Source of the DNA: Bacillota bacterium | GTDB lineage: Bacteria; Bacillota; Clostridia; Christensenellales; Christensenellaceae | NCBI GenBank assembly: GCA_023393165.1 | Contig: JAEWMJ010000001.1 | Span: forward strand, 1-50,481 | Direction: 5' to 3' | Length of the DNA: 50,481 bases | Part shown: piece by piece, positions 16,155 through 25,694 of the stretch | How the letters are laid out: every line of letters starts with the position of its first letter | How positions within the stretch are numbered: position 1 is the stretch's first letter | The notes under the pieces: generated by a model | What the model was told of the DNA's origin: nothing | The model's database searches: none | Seen by the model: the letters and a program-made list of their open reading frames with translations, nothing else | Program-made: the position numbers and the translations under genes

Positions 16155-17225
16155 ATGAAAACAAAATTGATTGGAACAGCTATCGGCAGCATGCCGTTTG
16201 AAGATCCGGATTATGCGGTTTCGGTTTCCTTAAGCCGTATCCCCAATGCTCCCATCTGGCCGCAGCTGCCCCGGCTGGGCGTGCGCGAACAAATGGAGAT
16301 ACAGTACAGCGAAGGCATCCCCAGCGCTGTGATCGATTATGACAAAAGCAGGATGTATTTTGACACATCCGTGGATTATTCCGAATCTTTTGCCGAGTTT
16401 TATGAAAAATACATAACGGCCATGGATCCGGACGCCGGCGACGGGGATTGCTCTTCTATGGCGATCAGCCCGGAGTTTTCCAAGGGGATTTACGCACTTG
16501 AAAAGGCTCTTGAAAAATCGGATAAAAAACTTCCGTTTGTCAAGGTGCAGACAACCGGCCCCTGCAGCATGGCCCTCACAATTGTGGATGAAAATAAACG
16601 CGCTATATACTATAACGAAGAGTTCCGTGATGTAATTACCAAGGCTCTTGCGATGAAATGCCGCTGGCAGATACAGAAGTTCCAGAAATACGCCGAAAAC
16701 GTAATTTGCTTCATAGACGAACCCATTCTTTCTGCTTTCGGCAGCTCCACCTATGTTTCCGTAAAACGCGAGGACGTGGTTGCGCTTTTAAACGAAGTCA
16801 TTGAAGCCGTGCATACGGACAACGCGCTTGCCGGCATCCATTGCTGCGGCAACACCGAATGGAGCATCCTGATCGACGCGGGCGTGGACATCGTAAACTT
16901 TGACGCGTTTGAATTCGGCGAAACCATCGCAATGTATGCCGATTCCGTCAAAAAGCATCTGGAGCGCGGCGGAATGCTGGCATGGGGCGTTGTACCCACA
17001 TCCAAGGCTATCCGCGAGCAGACGGTGGATACGCTGGAAGCGCAGCTGGAAAAGGTAATGGATAACCTGGCGTCCAAAGGGATCGATAAGCAGCTGATTC
17101 TAGAGCAGGCGCTCGTGACGCCCTCCTGCGGCACAGGCTCCCTTGATCCCGAAGATGCCGAAAGGGTATTCAAACTCCTTTATGAATTGTCCGAGAGAAT
17201 GCGGACGAAATACAACTTTAAATAA
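16155..17225 (+). CDS. Core-MetE-like corrinoid:homocysteine methyltransferase (MesB-like candidate)
   Basis: A 356-residue protein equivalent to only the catalytic C-terminal barrel of cobalamin-independent methionine synthase, without the N-terminal half. All four zinc ligands are visible with the spacing of E. coli MetE: H229, C231 (in IHCCGNTEW), E253 exactly 22 residues later, and C325 in TPSCGTGS. Short core-MetE proteins of anaerobes have been described as folate-independent methionine synthases that take methyl groups from corrinoid proteins, one family (MesB) being linked to CODH/ACS organisms. Its place just before the cooC and CODH genes fits that role. The ribosome binding site AAAGGTGG precedes ATG. 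The alternative is a different methyltransferase of the URO-D/MetE superfamily; substrate assignment is inference. Confidence 0.75.
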   Translation: MKTKLIGTAIGSMPFEDPDYAVSVSLSRIPNAPIWPQLPRLGVREQMEIQYSEGIPSAVIDYDKSRMYFDTSVDYSESFAEFYEKYITAMDPDAGDGDCSSMAISPEFSKGIYALEKALEKSDKKLPFVKVQTTGPCSMALTIVDENKRAIYYNEEFRDVITKALAMKCRWQIQKFQKYAENVICFIDEPILSAFGSSTYVSVKREDVVALLNEVIEAVHTDNALAGIHCCGNTEWSILIDAGVDIVNFDAFEFGETIAMYADSVKKHLERGGMLAWGVVPTSKAIREQTVDTLEAQLEKVMDNLASKGIDKQLILEQALVTPSCGTGSLDPEDAERVFKLLYELSERMRTKYNFK

Positions 17226-17237
17226 AGGGTGAAACAA

Positions 17238-18017
17238 ATGAAAATTGCTGTATCAGGCAAGGGCGGCGTGGGGAAATCCACCATCGCCGCTTCTCTTGCC
17301 CTATATTTAGTCCAAAAAGGCGGAAGGGTCCTGGCGCTGGACGCCGATCCGGACGCCAACCTGGCCTCCGCGCTAGGGATACCGCGGGCGGAGCAGGATA
17401 AAATCGTTACCATAGCGCAGCAGATCGACCTTATCGAGGAACGGACAGGCACCAAGGTAAACGAATACGGCAAGGTGTTTAAACTGAACCCGGAAGTTTC
17501 GGATGTAGCGGATAAATACGCCTATACCAAGGACGGCGTATCCCTGCTGGTTTTGGGCGCGATCCAGAACGGCGGAGGCGGATGCGCCTGCGCGGAAAGC
17601 ACTTTTTTGCGCGCGCTGGTAACGGACCTTGTACTTTTCAAGAATGAAACGCTGATCATGGATATGGAAGCCGGCATCGAACACCTGGGAAGAGCCACAT
17701 CCAAGGGTGTGGACCTGATGATCGTGGTGGTGGAGCCCGGAAAACGTTCCATCGACTGCGCAAGAACCGTGAAAAGGATGTCGAAGGAGATCGGCCTCAA
17801 AAAGATCGTCTATGTCGGGAACAAAGTGTCCACTCCGGAGGACGAGGCTTATATCCGCGAATCCCTTGCTGGCGAAGAAGTGCTGGCGGTGATCCCGTAT
17901 TCAAACACTTTAAAGAGCGCGGACAGGGACGGCGTATCCGTGATGGACGTGCTGGATAAGGAACTGAAACCGAAATTTGACGCACTGTTTTCCAAAATAG
18001 AGGGTTTGGGCCTATGA
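17238..18017 (+). CDS. CooC/AcsF-type nickel-insertion ATPase
   Basis: A 259-residue MinD-like P-loop ATPase. It has the deviant Walker A GKGGVGKST at residues 8-16, the aspartate-rich LALDADPDANLASALG switch region and a CAC metal motif in GGGCACAEST. CooC-type proteins dimerise on binding ATP and nickel through this Cys-X-Cys and load nickel into CO dehydrogenase; AcsF does so for acetyl-CoA synthase. The start is ATG 17238, six bases after AAAGGGTG; a GTG at 17229 is part of that site. It overlaps the next gene by four bases (ATGA). Which of the two paralogues serves CODH and which serves ACS cannot be told from sequence alone. Confidence 0.88.
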   Translation: MKIAVSGKGGVGKSTIAASLALYLVQKGGRVLALDADPDANLASALGIPRAEQDKIVTIAQQIDLIEERTGTKVNEYGKVFKLNPEVSDVADKYAYTKDGVSLLVLGAIQNGGGGCACAESTFLRALVTDLVLFKNETLIMDMEAGIEHLGRATSKGVDLMIVVVEPGKRSIDCARTVKRMSKEIGLKKIVYVGNKVSTPEDEAYIRESLAGEEVLAVIPYSNTLKSADRDGVSVMDVLDKELKPKFDALFSKIEGLGL

Positions 18018-18769
18018 GTTACCTGATAGCCGTAACCGGAAAAGGCGGCGTGGGCAAAACCACGATTTCAAGTCTTTTGATAAAACAACTGATTGAAAAC
18101 GGAAAAACCCCCATTCTGGCCATTGACGCGGACCCCAACAGCTGCCTGGACGCGGCGCTGGGCGTTAGCGTAACAAAAACCGTGGGCAGCGCCCGGGAGG
18201 AAGTGAAGCAGGAGGCAGCCAAAGGTCTGGCGGCCGGCATATCCAAACAGGAATTCCTGCAGATGAAAATCGAGGAGAGCCTGGTGGAATCTAAAGGTTT
18301 CGACTTGATATCCATGGGCAGGCCGGAAGGCGCGGGATGCTACTGTTATGCAAACAACGTATTAAAAGCGGTGATCGCTCAGATTTCGGGGCAGTACCCT
18401 TATGTGGTGCTGGATAATGAAGCGGGCCTTGAAAACCTGTCCCGCAGGATCGTGCAGAACGTCAATATGCTGGTGCTGGTTTCGGATGCGTCCAATGCGG
18501 GATTAAACACTTTGTTGCGCCTGCATTCGCTTGCAGGGGAAATGAACATTCAATACGACAAACTGCTGCTTGTCGTAAACCGCCTGAGGGCTGATAAACT
18601 GCCGGAAAGACTTGGGGAAATCAAAGAACAGACAGGTGCGGACATTGTCATTGGGATTCCAGACGATGCAGAGATTGCCGCATTTGCAGAGGAAAACAGA
18701 AGCTTTATGCAACTTCCAAAGGATAACAAAGTGCTTAATTTGATCGACGGGATTGTTGCATTCATATAA
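18014..18769 (+). CDS. cooC: CooC-type nickel-insertion ATPase, second paralogue
   Basis: A 251-residue MinD-like ATPase with GKGGVGKTT (residues 9-17), LAIDADPNSCLDAALG and a CYC metal-binding motif in EGAGCYCYANN. It then has VLDNEAGLENLSRR, the nucleotide-switch region typical of CooC. It is translationally coupled to the preceding paralogue by a four-base overlap and followed 37 bases later by the CODH gene. Expected role: ATP-dependent nickel loading of the CODH C-cluster. The two ATPases differ clearly in sequence, so they are not a recent duplication. Confidence 0.88.
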   Translation: MSYLIAVTGKGGVGKTTISSLLIKQLIENGKTPILAIDADPNSCLDAALGVSVTKTVGSAREEVKQEAAKGLAAGISKQEFLQMKIEESLVESKGFDLISMGRPEGAGCYCYANNVLKAVIAQISGQYPYVVLDNEAGLENLSRRIVQNVNMLVLVSDASNAGLNTLLRLHSLAGEMNIQYDKLLLVVNRLRADKLPERLGEIKEQTGADIVIGIPDDAEIAAFAEENRSFMQLPKDNKVLNLIDGIVAFI

Positions 18770-18806
18770 ATCCATCTAACTAGGAGATTATATAGGAGAA
18801 ATTCTG

Positions 18807-20756
18807 ATGGCTAAAGAAATTCTGGACATGAAGTCAAGAGTAAGCGACAGTGCGTCGCTTGAAATGCTCGAAAAAGCCGGACAGGATTGCGTAGATACCT
18901 GCTTTGACCGCATGGATACGCAAAAAAACCAATGTGGCTTCGGTAAAAGCGGAGTTTGCTGCAAAATCTGCCACATGGGTCCCTGCCGCATCACACCAAA
19001 AGCTCCGCGGGGAATCTGCGGCGCTGACGCAGATACGATTGTTGCGAGAAACTTTTTAAGGGAAGTAGTGGGCGGCACGGCAGCTCATTCAGATCACGGC
19101 AGGCATCTTGTTCTGCGGCTGAAACAGGTTGCGCTGGGCAATGGCAACGGCTTTGGCATTAAAGACGAAAAGGCTTTGATGCGGGCTGCTAAATCGTATG
19201 GAATCGAAACGGACGGCAGGGCGGTGAATGAAATTGCTCTCGATCTTGCCAATACATTTCTGGAAGAATTCAGGTCGCAGGAAGAATTCCTGCAGACATT
19301 GCATCTGGCTCCTTTAAAGAGGCAGAAAGTTTGGGAAAATTATGGTATTCAGCCGATGGGGATCGACCGGATGGTGGTGGAAGCCATGCACAGAACCCAC
19401 ATGGGCGTGGACCACAGCTACGAAAACGTTCTGCTGCATGCTTTCCGCACCTCGCTGGCAGACGGTTGGGGTGGTTCCCGCGTTGCATCCATCGTTTCGG
19501 ATATTTTATTCGGAACCCCCGCGCCGCTCAAGACAGAAGCCAATTTGGGCGTGCTGAAAGCGGATACGGTGAATATCGTCATTCACGGTCATGAACCGGC
19601 GCTCTCCGAAATGCTGACGGTAGCGGTTGGAGACCCGGAAATCAAAGAATACGCAAAGGCTGCCGGCGCATCCGGCGTAACGCTGGCCGGCATCTGCTGT
19701 ACGGCAAACGAAATACTGATGCGGCACGGCGTACCGGTCGCGGGCAATTTGCTTCAGCAGGAACTGGCGATCGTCACGGGTGCGGTTGAAATGATGGTTA
19801 TCGACGTGCAGTGCTGCATGCCCAGCCTGCCGCAAGTGGCAAAATCCTATCACACGGAAATTGTATCGACGGCTGAAATCGCAAAAACAGCCGGCGCTTC
19901 GCATGTGATGTTCGACGAGGACGATCCAGTGGAATCGGCGAAATCGATCATCAAACGCGCGATAGACAACTATAAAAACCGGGATGCATCCAAAGTGCGT
20001 ATCCCAGGCGCAAAAGAAAACATGGTGGCGGGCTTCAGCGTGGACGCCATCAAACATATGCTGGGCGGCAAATACCGCGCAACATTCCGTCCCTTAAACG
20101 ACGCGATAATCCAAAACAGGATATTCGGTGTGGTTGGCATCGTGGGATGCAACAACCCCAAGCAGAAAACGGACGAATATACAAATATTTTGACAAAAGA
20201 ATTGATTGCACGCAACGTGCTGGTATTAAAAACCGGTTGTGCAGCGATTGCATCCGGTAAAGCCGGTATGCTGAAACCCGAAATCGGTATAGAGATGGCC
20301 GGCCCCGGCTTAAAGGAAATCTGTGAAACGGTAGGCATTCCTCCCGTGCTGCATATGGGAAGCTGCGTGGATAATTCCAGAATACTGGAAGCAGCGACTG
20401 AAATCGTTTTTGAAGGCGGGTTAGGAGATGATTTGGCCGGGCTGCCCGCAGTGGGGGTTGCGCCCGAGTGGATGAGCGAAAAAGCCATTGCCATCGGGTG
20501 CTACTTTGTAGCTTCGGGTGTGGACGTTGTGCTGGGCAATCCGTTCTATACATCCGGTTCCGAGAACGTAACCAAGTTTTTGTTTGAGGAGACAAAGGAA
20601 AAATTCGGCGGTTCCTTCCACCTGTGCGAAGACCCGTATCAGGCGGTTGAGGTTATTATGGGCATCCTGAACGATGCGCGTGAAAAACTCGGAATCAACA
20701 AAAAGGCTGAAAGAAAACTGCTCGATATGAAGGATAGGAGGGAAGCCGATGTCTAA
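18807..20756 (+). CDS. cooS: Carbon monoxide dehydrogenase catalytic subunit
   Basis: A 649-residue Ni-Fe carbon monoxide dehydrogenase, the normal size for CooS/AcsA. The N-terminus holds the D- and B-cluster cysteines (CVDTC and CGFGKSGVCCKICHMGPCR), then AHSDHGRH, whose histidines belong to the C-cluster/proton path. Later cysteine segments, including GVTLAGICCTANEI, VIDVQCCMPSL, VGCNNPK, KTGCAAIASGKAG and HMGSCVDNSR, supply the remaining C-cluster ligands. It interconverts CO and CO2 and, with the acetyl-CoA synthase encoded next, makes the carbonyl of acetyl-CoA. GGAG precedes ATG 18807. Its end overlaps the next gene by eight bases, consistent with a stable CODH/ACS complex (acsA would be the equivalent acetogen symbol). 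Confidence 0.95.
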   Translation: MAKEILDMKSRVSDSASLEMLEKAGQDCVDTCFDRMDTQKNQCGFGKSGVCCKICHMGPCRITPKAPRGICGADADTIVARNFLREVVGGTAAHSDHGRHLVLRLKQVALGNGNGFGIKDEKALMRAAKSYGIETDGRAVNEIALDLANTFLEEFRSQEEFLQTLHLAPLKRQKVWENYGIQPMGIDRMVVEAMHRTHMGVDHSYENVLLHAFRTSLADGWGGSRVASIVSDILFGTPAPLKTEANLGVLKADTVNIVIHGHEPALSEMLTVAVGDPEIKEYAKAAGASGVTLAGICCTANEILMRHGVPVAGNLLQQELAIVTGAVEMMVIDVQCCMPSLPQVAKSYHTEIVSTAEIAKTAGASHVMFDEDDPVESAKSIIKRAIDNYKNRDASKVRIPGAKENMVAGFSVDAIKHMLGGKYRATFRPLNDAIIQNRIFGVVGIVGCNNPKQKTDEYTNILTKELIARNVLVLKTGCAAIASGKAGMLKPEIGIEMAGPGLKEICETVGIPPVLHMGSCVDNSRILEAATEIVFEGGLGDDLAGLPAVGVAPEWMSEKAIAIGCYFVASGVDVVLGNPFYTSGSENVTKFLFEETKEKFGGSFHLCEDPYQAVEVIMGILNDAREKLGINKKAERKLLDMKDRREADV

Positions 20757-23700
20757 ACTGATATGCACAAGCGCTATTGACGGTGCGGTAGAATGGGTCG
20801 TAAAGGCTGAAGCCATGCTGGATAAAGCCATTGCGGAAAAAGGTGCGGATTGCCCCGTGGCGTTCCCCACAACCAACTATTATCTGCCTGTGATTTATTC
20901 CTTTACGGGAAAGAAAATACAAAAATTAAGCGAGATGAAAGAAATACTGGCCGAAGCGCGCGAGCTGCTTCCGGCCCGCCCGTCCGAGGACGTCTGGCTG
21001 CCCTACCTGGGCAACACGCTGGACGCCGGCGTGGCGACATTGTTTGCGTGCGAGATCATCGAAGCATGTAAATATGTGATCGGCCCCAATCCCGTTGAAG
21101 GGATCTGGCTGGGCGCCGCTTCCGACGTTATCATGCGCGAAAGAGGAATCGAATTCGTTGACGGCACGGCTCCCGGATTTGCGGCGATCACAGGCGCGGC
21201 TCCGGACAACGCTACGGCGGTTAAAATTGCAAAAGAACTGCAGCAGAAGAACCTGTACGTGTTCATGGCGGGCTGCACAAACGGCAAGCAGTTTGCCGAG
21301 CAACTGGCGGAGGAAGGCGTGCAGCTTGGATGGGAAACCCGTCTGGTTCCCTTCGGCCGCGACGTATCCGCTCTTATTTACGCACTCGGGTTTGCAAACA
21401 GGGCGGCACTGTCCTTCGGCGGCGTACAGCCCGGAGATTATGAACGCAACCTGCAGTACAACAAGAACAGGATATTCGCGTTCGTCCTCGCGTTCGGCGA
21501 GGTAACGCCGGATAAATACGCGGCTGCCGCCGGCGCGATCAACTACGGGTTCCCGGTTATCGCGGATACGGATATTCCGCAGATACTGCCTACGGGCATC
21601 TGCACCTATGAGCATGTGGTTTCGAACGTCCCCTACGATCAGATGGTCGAGCGGGCGCTTGAGGTGCGCGGCTGCAAAATCAAGATCGTCAACGTTCCGG
21701 TTCCTGTGGCATACGGCCCGGCGTTTGAGGGCGAACGCATCCGCAAGGAAAACGTGCATGTGGAGTTCGGCGGAAACAAATCTCCCGCGTTTGAGTTTGT
21801 GACCAGCGTGGACAACAGCGAGATCAACGATGGTGAAATTGAAATCATCGGCAAGGATATAGACGAGGTGGAACCGGGCACTGTGCTGCCTCTGGCAATT
21901 TGGGTAGAGGTTTCGGGCAGAAAAATGCAGCCCGACTTTGAACCCATCCTTGAGCGGCAGATCCACCATCTGGTGAACGGCGCGGAAGGCATCTGGCATA
22001 TGGGTCAGAGAGACATTGTATGGACAAGGGTATCCAAGGACGGATTTGCCAAGGGCCTGCGGCTCCGCCATTACGGAGAGATCATCCATGCAAGGTTCCT
22101 GGCCGATTATCCGGCAATCGTGGATAAAGTCAAGGTGACTCTTGTTACCGATATGGAAGAAGTGGAAAAACGGCTTGCCATTGCAAGGAAGATCTACGAC
22201 GAACGCAACAGGCGTCTTGAGGCCATGACGGACGAATCTGTTGACACCTTCTACTCCTGCCTGCTTTGCCAGTCGTTCGCGCCCAACCATGTGTGCGTTA
22301 TAACACCCGAGCGCTTGGGCCTCTGCGGCGCATACAACTGGCTGGACGGCAAAGCTGCTTATGAAATAGACGAAACAGGTCCCAACCAGCCTGTAGCCAA
22401 GGGCGAATGCCTGGATCCGGTGAAGGGCGTATGGACCGGAGTTAATGATTTTGTATATTCTAACAGCCATAAGACTGTGGAAGCATTCTGCGCGTACTCC
22501 ATCATGGATAGGCCTATGACAAGCTGCGGATGTTTTGAAGCCATCGTGGCGTATGTTCCGGAATGCAACGGCGTCATGGTTGTGAACCGCGAATTCCTGG
22601 GCGATACGCCGGTTGGAATGACATTCTCAACGCTTGCGGGCAACGTGGGCGGCGGACAGCAGACGCCCGGATTCATCGGCGTGGGCAAAGTATTCTTATC
22701 CTCCCGCAAATTCCTGTCGGCGGAAGGCGGTTTCAAACGCATCGTATGGATGCCCAAGGAACTCAAAGACCAGCTTCATGACGACCTCACCCGCCGGTTT
22801 GGCGAAAATGGAATGGGTAACTGGGAAGAATTGGTGGCGGATGAAACAATAGCGACAACGGCGGATGAAGTGCGCGCCCATATGGAAAAGATGAGCCATC
22901 CGGCGCTTTCCCTGGACGATATGACAAATTACGTGCAGGCCGCGGACGATGAAGCTGCAGCGCCGGTTGCGCCGGTTGCCGAAGCGCAGGCGAAAGTGAA
23001 AGCGGAAAGCGCAGCCGTTCCGGCAGCCGAAGCGCCCGCACAGGTTGCCGCGGTGGATATTGAAGCAATCAAAGAAAAACTTGCCGCCGAAATCCGCGAA
23101 TCCGTGACCCGCGAGGTGGTGGGAAGCATCATAGATGTGCTTTCACAGAAATTCCTGGGCAAATCGGTGGAAATAAACGGGGCAGCTCCGGCAATCAAAC
23201 CTCCGGAAGCGGTGAAGCCGGAAGTCAAGGCGCCTTTGGCCGCCGAGAGGATCGAGGCTGTAAAAGCCTTCCCGATCCCAAAAGAGAAATGCGAAAACCC
23301 GGTCTGGACGGTCAAACTGGGCAACCTGAAATCCGAAGGGGGTACCCGGGGCGTTACCTATACGGTAGGCGGACACACCTGCATGCCCTTCCATCTGTGG
23401 GAAGGCGAAATGCCAAACAGGCCCCTTGTCGCAATGGAAGTATTCGACCGCGTCAGCGAGAAATATCCGCAGATACTGCGCGATATATTCGGCGATCTTT
23501 TAAACGATCCCGCCAAAATGGCTCAGGTTTGCGTGGATAAATACGGAGCGGACCTCATAAGCGTCCGTCTGGACGGCACGCATCCGGAGCGCGGCGATTA
23601 TTCGCCTGAGCAGGCTGTTGCGCTGGTAAAATCCGTGCTGGCGGCTGTAGATGTTCCACTGATCATTACCGGACACAACAATTTTGATAAGAACAACGAA

Positions 23701-24255
23701 GTGATGAAAGCGGTGGCGCAGGCTTGCGAAGGCGAAAACCTTCTGCTGAACTGGGTGGAGCAGGATAATTACCGCACCATCGCAAGCGCGGCAATGGCTT
23801 ACGGGCATACGCTGGCGGCACAGTCGCCCATCGACGTAAATATCGGCAAACAGCTGAATATACTTTTAACCAACATGGATTTAAAGGCCGAAAAGATCAT
23901 CATGGATCCCATGACCGGATCGATCGGTTACGGCATAGAATATTGCTACTCGGTTATGGAGCGTATCCGCTTTACGGCGCTAAACGGCGATAACATGCTT
24001 GGCGCGCCGCTGATCGTATCGCCGGGATTTGAATGTTCCAAAACAAAGGAATTTAAGGCGGACGAATCAAGCTTCCCGACATGGGGCGACCTCAACAAAC
24101 GCGCGGTCAACTGGGAGCTTTCCACAGCGGTCAGCCTCCTGTACGCGGGTGCGGATATCCTGATCATGTACCATCCGGAAGCCGTCAAGCAAACCAAAAA
24201 GACGATATTCAAACTGATGGATAAAAATCCCGGACAGATCGGAGGGACAAAATAA
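20749..24255 (+). CDS. Acetyl-CoA synthase fused to corrinoid iron-sulfur protein small subunit (AcsB-AcsD)
   Basis: A single 1168-codon frame joining two normally separate proteins. Residues 1 to about 730 are acetyl-CoA synthase. The A-cluster cysteines C504, C507, C516 and C526 (CLLCQSFAPNHVC then LCG) and the CGC motif C593/C595 are all present, each two positions lower than in the Moorella enzyme. The synthase part ends at MSHPALSLDD. An Ala/Pro/Glu-rich linker (about 733-768), a helix and a second proline-rich linker follow. Residues about 835-1168 are the AcsD/CdhD-type small subunit of the corrinoid iron-sulfur protein, a TIM barrel with GADLISVRLDGTHPERGD, IMDPMTGSIGYGIEY and a terminal ADILIMYHPEAV. 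No stop or frameshift interrupts the join. The fusion tethers methyl-carrier and synthase, so methyl delivery would be intramolecular. The AcsC gene overlaps the stop codon. Confidence 0.93.
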   Translation: MSKLICTSAIDGAVEWVVKAEAMLDKAIAEKGADCPVAFPTTNYYLPVIYSFTGKKIQKLSEMKEILAEARELLPARPSEDVWLPYLGNTLDAGVATLFACEIIEACKYVIGPNPVEGIWLGAASDVIMRERGIEFVDGTAPGFAAITGAAPDNATAVKIAKELQQKNLYVFMAGCTNGKQFAEQLAEEGVQLGWETRLVPFGRDVSALIYALGFANRAALSFGGVQPGDYERNLQYNKNRIFAFVLAFGEVTPDKYAAAAGAINYGFPVIADTDIPQILPTGICTYEHVVSNVPYDQMVERALEVRGCKIKIVNVPVPVAYGPAFEGERIRKENVHVEFGGNKSPAFEFVTSVDNSEINDGEIEIIGKDIDEVEPGTVLPLAIWVEVSGRKMQPDFEPILERQIHHLVNGAEGIWHMGQRDIVWTRVSKDGFAKGLRLRHYGEIIHARFLADYPAIVDKVKVTLVTDMEEVEKRLAIARKIYDERNRRLEAMTDESVDTFYSCLLCQSFAPNHVCVITPERLGLCGAYNWLDGKAAYEIDETGPNQPVAKGECLDPVKGVWTGVNDFVYSNSHKTVEAFCAYSIMDRPMTSCGCFEAIVAYVPECNGVMVVNREFLGDTPVGMTFSTLAGNVGGGQQTPGFIGVGKVFLSSRKFLSAEGGFKRIVWMPKELKDQLHDDLTRRFGENGMGNWEELVADETIATTADEVRAHMEKMSHPALSLDDMTNYVQAADDEAAAPVAPVAEAQAKVKAESAAVPAAEAPAQVAAVDIEAIKEKLAAEIRESVTREVVGSIIDVLSQKFLGKSVEINGAAPAIKPPEAVKPEVKAPLAAERIEAVKAFPIPKEKCENPVWTVKLGNLKSEGGTRGVTYTVGGHTCMPFHLWEGEMPNRPLVAMEVFDRVSEKYPQILRDIFGDLLNDPAKMAQVCVDKYGADLISVRLDGTHPERGDYSPEQAVALVKSVLAAVDVPLIITGHNNFDKNNEVMKAVAQACEGENLLLNWVEQDNYRTIASAAMAYGHTLAAQSPIDVNIGKQLNILLTNMDLKAEKIIMDPMTGSIGYGIEYCYSVMERIRFTALNGDNMLGAPLIVSPGFECSKTKEFKADESSFPTWGDLNKRAVNWELSTAVSLLYAGADILIMYHPEAVKQTKKTIFKLMDKNPGQIGGTK

Positions 24256-25589
24256 TGGCTCTGAACGGATTACAAATTCAAAAACTGCTTCCAAAAACAA
24301 ACTGCAAGGAGTGCGGGTCTAATACCTGCCTTGCGTTTGCGATGAAACTGGCCGCCAAAAAGGCGGATCTCTCCGAATGTCCGTACGCATCCGAAGAAGC
24401 GAAAAGCGTGCTCGGGGCGGACAGCGAACCGCCGGTAAAATCGGTTGCGCTGGGGTCTGAGATCGCGTCCAAAGTCGGAGAAGAAACGGTTTTATACAGG
24501 CATGAAAAAACGTTTGTGAACCAGACGATGATCGCGATCAACATTGACGACACGGCGGACGATATTAAAGAAACGCTGGCCGATATCCGCGACTATAAGC
24601 TTGAGCGCGTGGGCGAAGTTCTGACGGTAAACGCGGTTGCGGTCACTCAAAAAAGCGGAGACGCCGCAAAATTTACGGCGCTTGCAAAAGAAGCTTATGA
24701 AATCACAAAGCTGCCTCTCATAATCCGCGCGTCCAGCATGGAAGCGTTGGAAGCGGCCGCCAGGGAAGTGAAGGGAACAAACAGCCTGCTTGAGGGCATT
24801 ACCGATGAAAAATCGGAAGCCGCGGTAAAAATCGCGCAGGAGTACGGCCATGCGATCGCGGTGACCGCGCCTGACCTGAACGGCGTCTGCGCCCTGACGG
24901 AAAAACTGAAGGGACAGGGCTTTTCAAACCTGATCGTGGAATACGATACGGAATCTCTGGCGGAAACGTTCCAGACCAATTCCATAGCGCGCAGGATGGC
25001 GATCAAAAACAGCTACAAGCCCCTCGGTTACGCGGGACTGAAATTTATCGATACGGGCGACCAGTACGCCGATACGGTGGAAGCGGTCACGCAGATCAAC
25101 AAATACGGCGGAATACTCGTGCTTCCTTCGTTTGATCCCGCGCAGCTGGTGGCGCTTATGACGCTGCGGCTGAACATTTTCACCGATCCGCAGAAGCCCA
25201 TCCAGGTGGAACCCAAGGTGTACCCCGTAGGCGAGCCGGACCGGAATTCCCCGGTGTTTGTGACCACAAACTTCTCGCTCACCTACTTCATCGTATCCGG
25301 CGAGATCGAAAACAGCGGCACAAGCGCATGGCTGGTCATCCCGGAGTGCGAGGGCATGAGCGTGCTGACGTCCTGGGCCGCAGGCAAGTTCTCGGGAACC
25401 GTGATCGCGAAAGCGGTAAAGGAATATGGGCTGGAGGAAATGGTGGATACCAGGGAGATTATCATCCCGGGATACGTTTCCCAGATCAGCGGCGAGCTTG
25501 AGGAAGGCCTGCCCGGCTGGAAGGTGCTGGTTGGGCCGCAGGAAGCCATCGACATAGAAAGCTATGTCAAGACAGTACTGGCAAAATAA
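24255..25589 (+). CDS. acsC: Corrinoid iron-sulfur protein large subunit
   Basis: A 444-residue gamma subunit of the corrinoid iron-sulfur protein. The N-terminal [4Fe-4S] motif is complete (C17, C20, C25, C42 in CKECGSNTC...ECPY) and supplies electrons for reactivating the cobalt. A central TIM barrel and a C-terminal corrinoid-binding domain follow, including VFVTTNFSLTYFIVSGEIE and ending GWKVLVGPQEAIDIESYVK. It pairs with the AcsD domain fused to acetyl-CoA synthase. Its ATG overlaps the preceding stop by one base (TAATG), so expression is tightly coupled to the fusion. Hairpins follow the gene. Confidence 0.93.
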   Translation: MALNGLQIQKLLPKTNCKECGSNTCLAFAMKLAAKKADLSECPYASEEAKSVLGADSEPPVKSVALGSEIASKVGEETVLYRHEKTFVNQTMIAINIDDTADDIKETLADIRDYKLERVGEVLTVNAVAVTQKSGDAAKFTALAKEAYEITKLPLIIRASSMEALEAAAREVKGTNSLLEGITDEKSEAAVKIAQEYGHAIAVTAPDLNGVCALTEKLKGQGFSNLIVEYDTESLAETFQTNSIARRMAIKNSYKPLGYAGLKFIDTGDQYADTVEAVTQINKYGGILVLPSFDPAQLVALMTLRLNIFTDPQKPIQVEPKVYPVGEPDRNSPVFVTTNFSLTYFIVSGEIENSGTSAWLVIPECEGMSVLTSWAAGKFSGTVIAKAVKEYGLEEMVDTREIIIPGYVSQISGELEEGLPGWKVLVGPQEAIDIESYVKTVLAK

Positions 25590-25653
25590 TAGTCCGCGAT
25601 TCAAAACATTGCATGTTTTCAACTCGGATTAGTATAAAAATGATTAAAAATGC

Positions 25654-25691
25654 AATGTGCTGTAGTATACTATATTACAGCACATTTTTTT
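25654..25691 (+). terminator. Intrinsic terminator between acsC and acsV
   Basis: A stem of about 14 bp centred on TAC-TAT (25654-25669 with 25671-25686), including TGTGCTGTA paired with TACAGCACA, followed by seven T residues. It should reduce read-through into the activator gene. Confidence 0.8.
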
Positions 25692-25694
25692 CCG

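Noticed and set aside
20926..22470. Long open frame (514 codons) on the minus strand
   Set aside because: Antisense to the conserved A-cluster region of acetyl-CoA synthase, with His/Arg/Val-rich meaningless composition.
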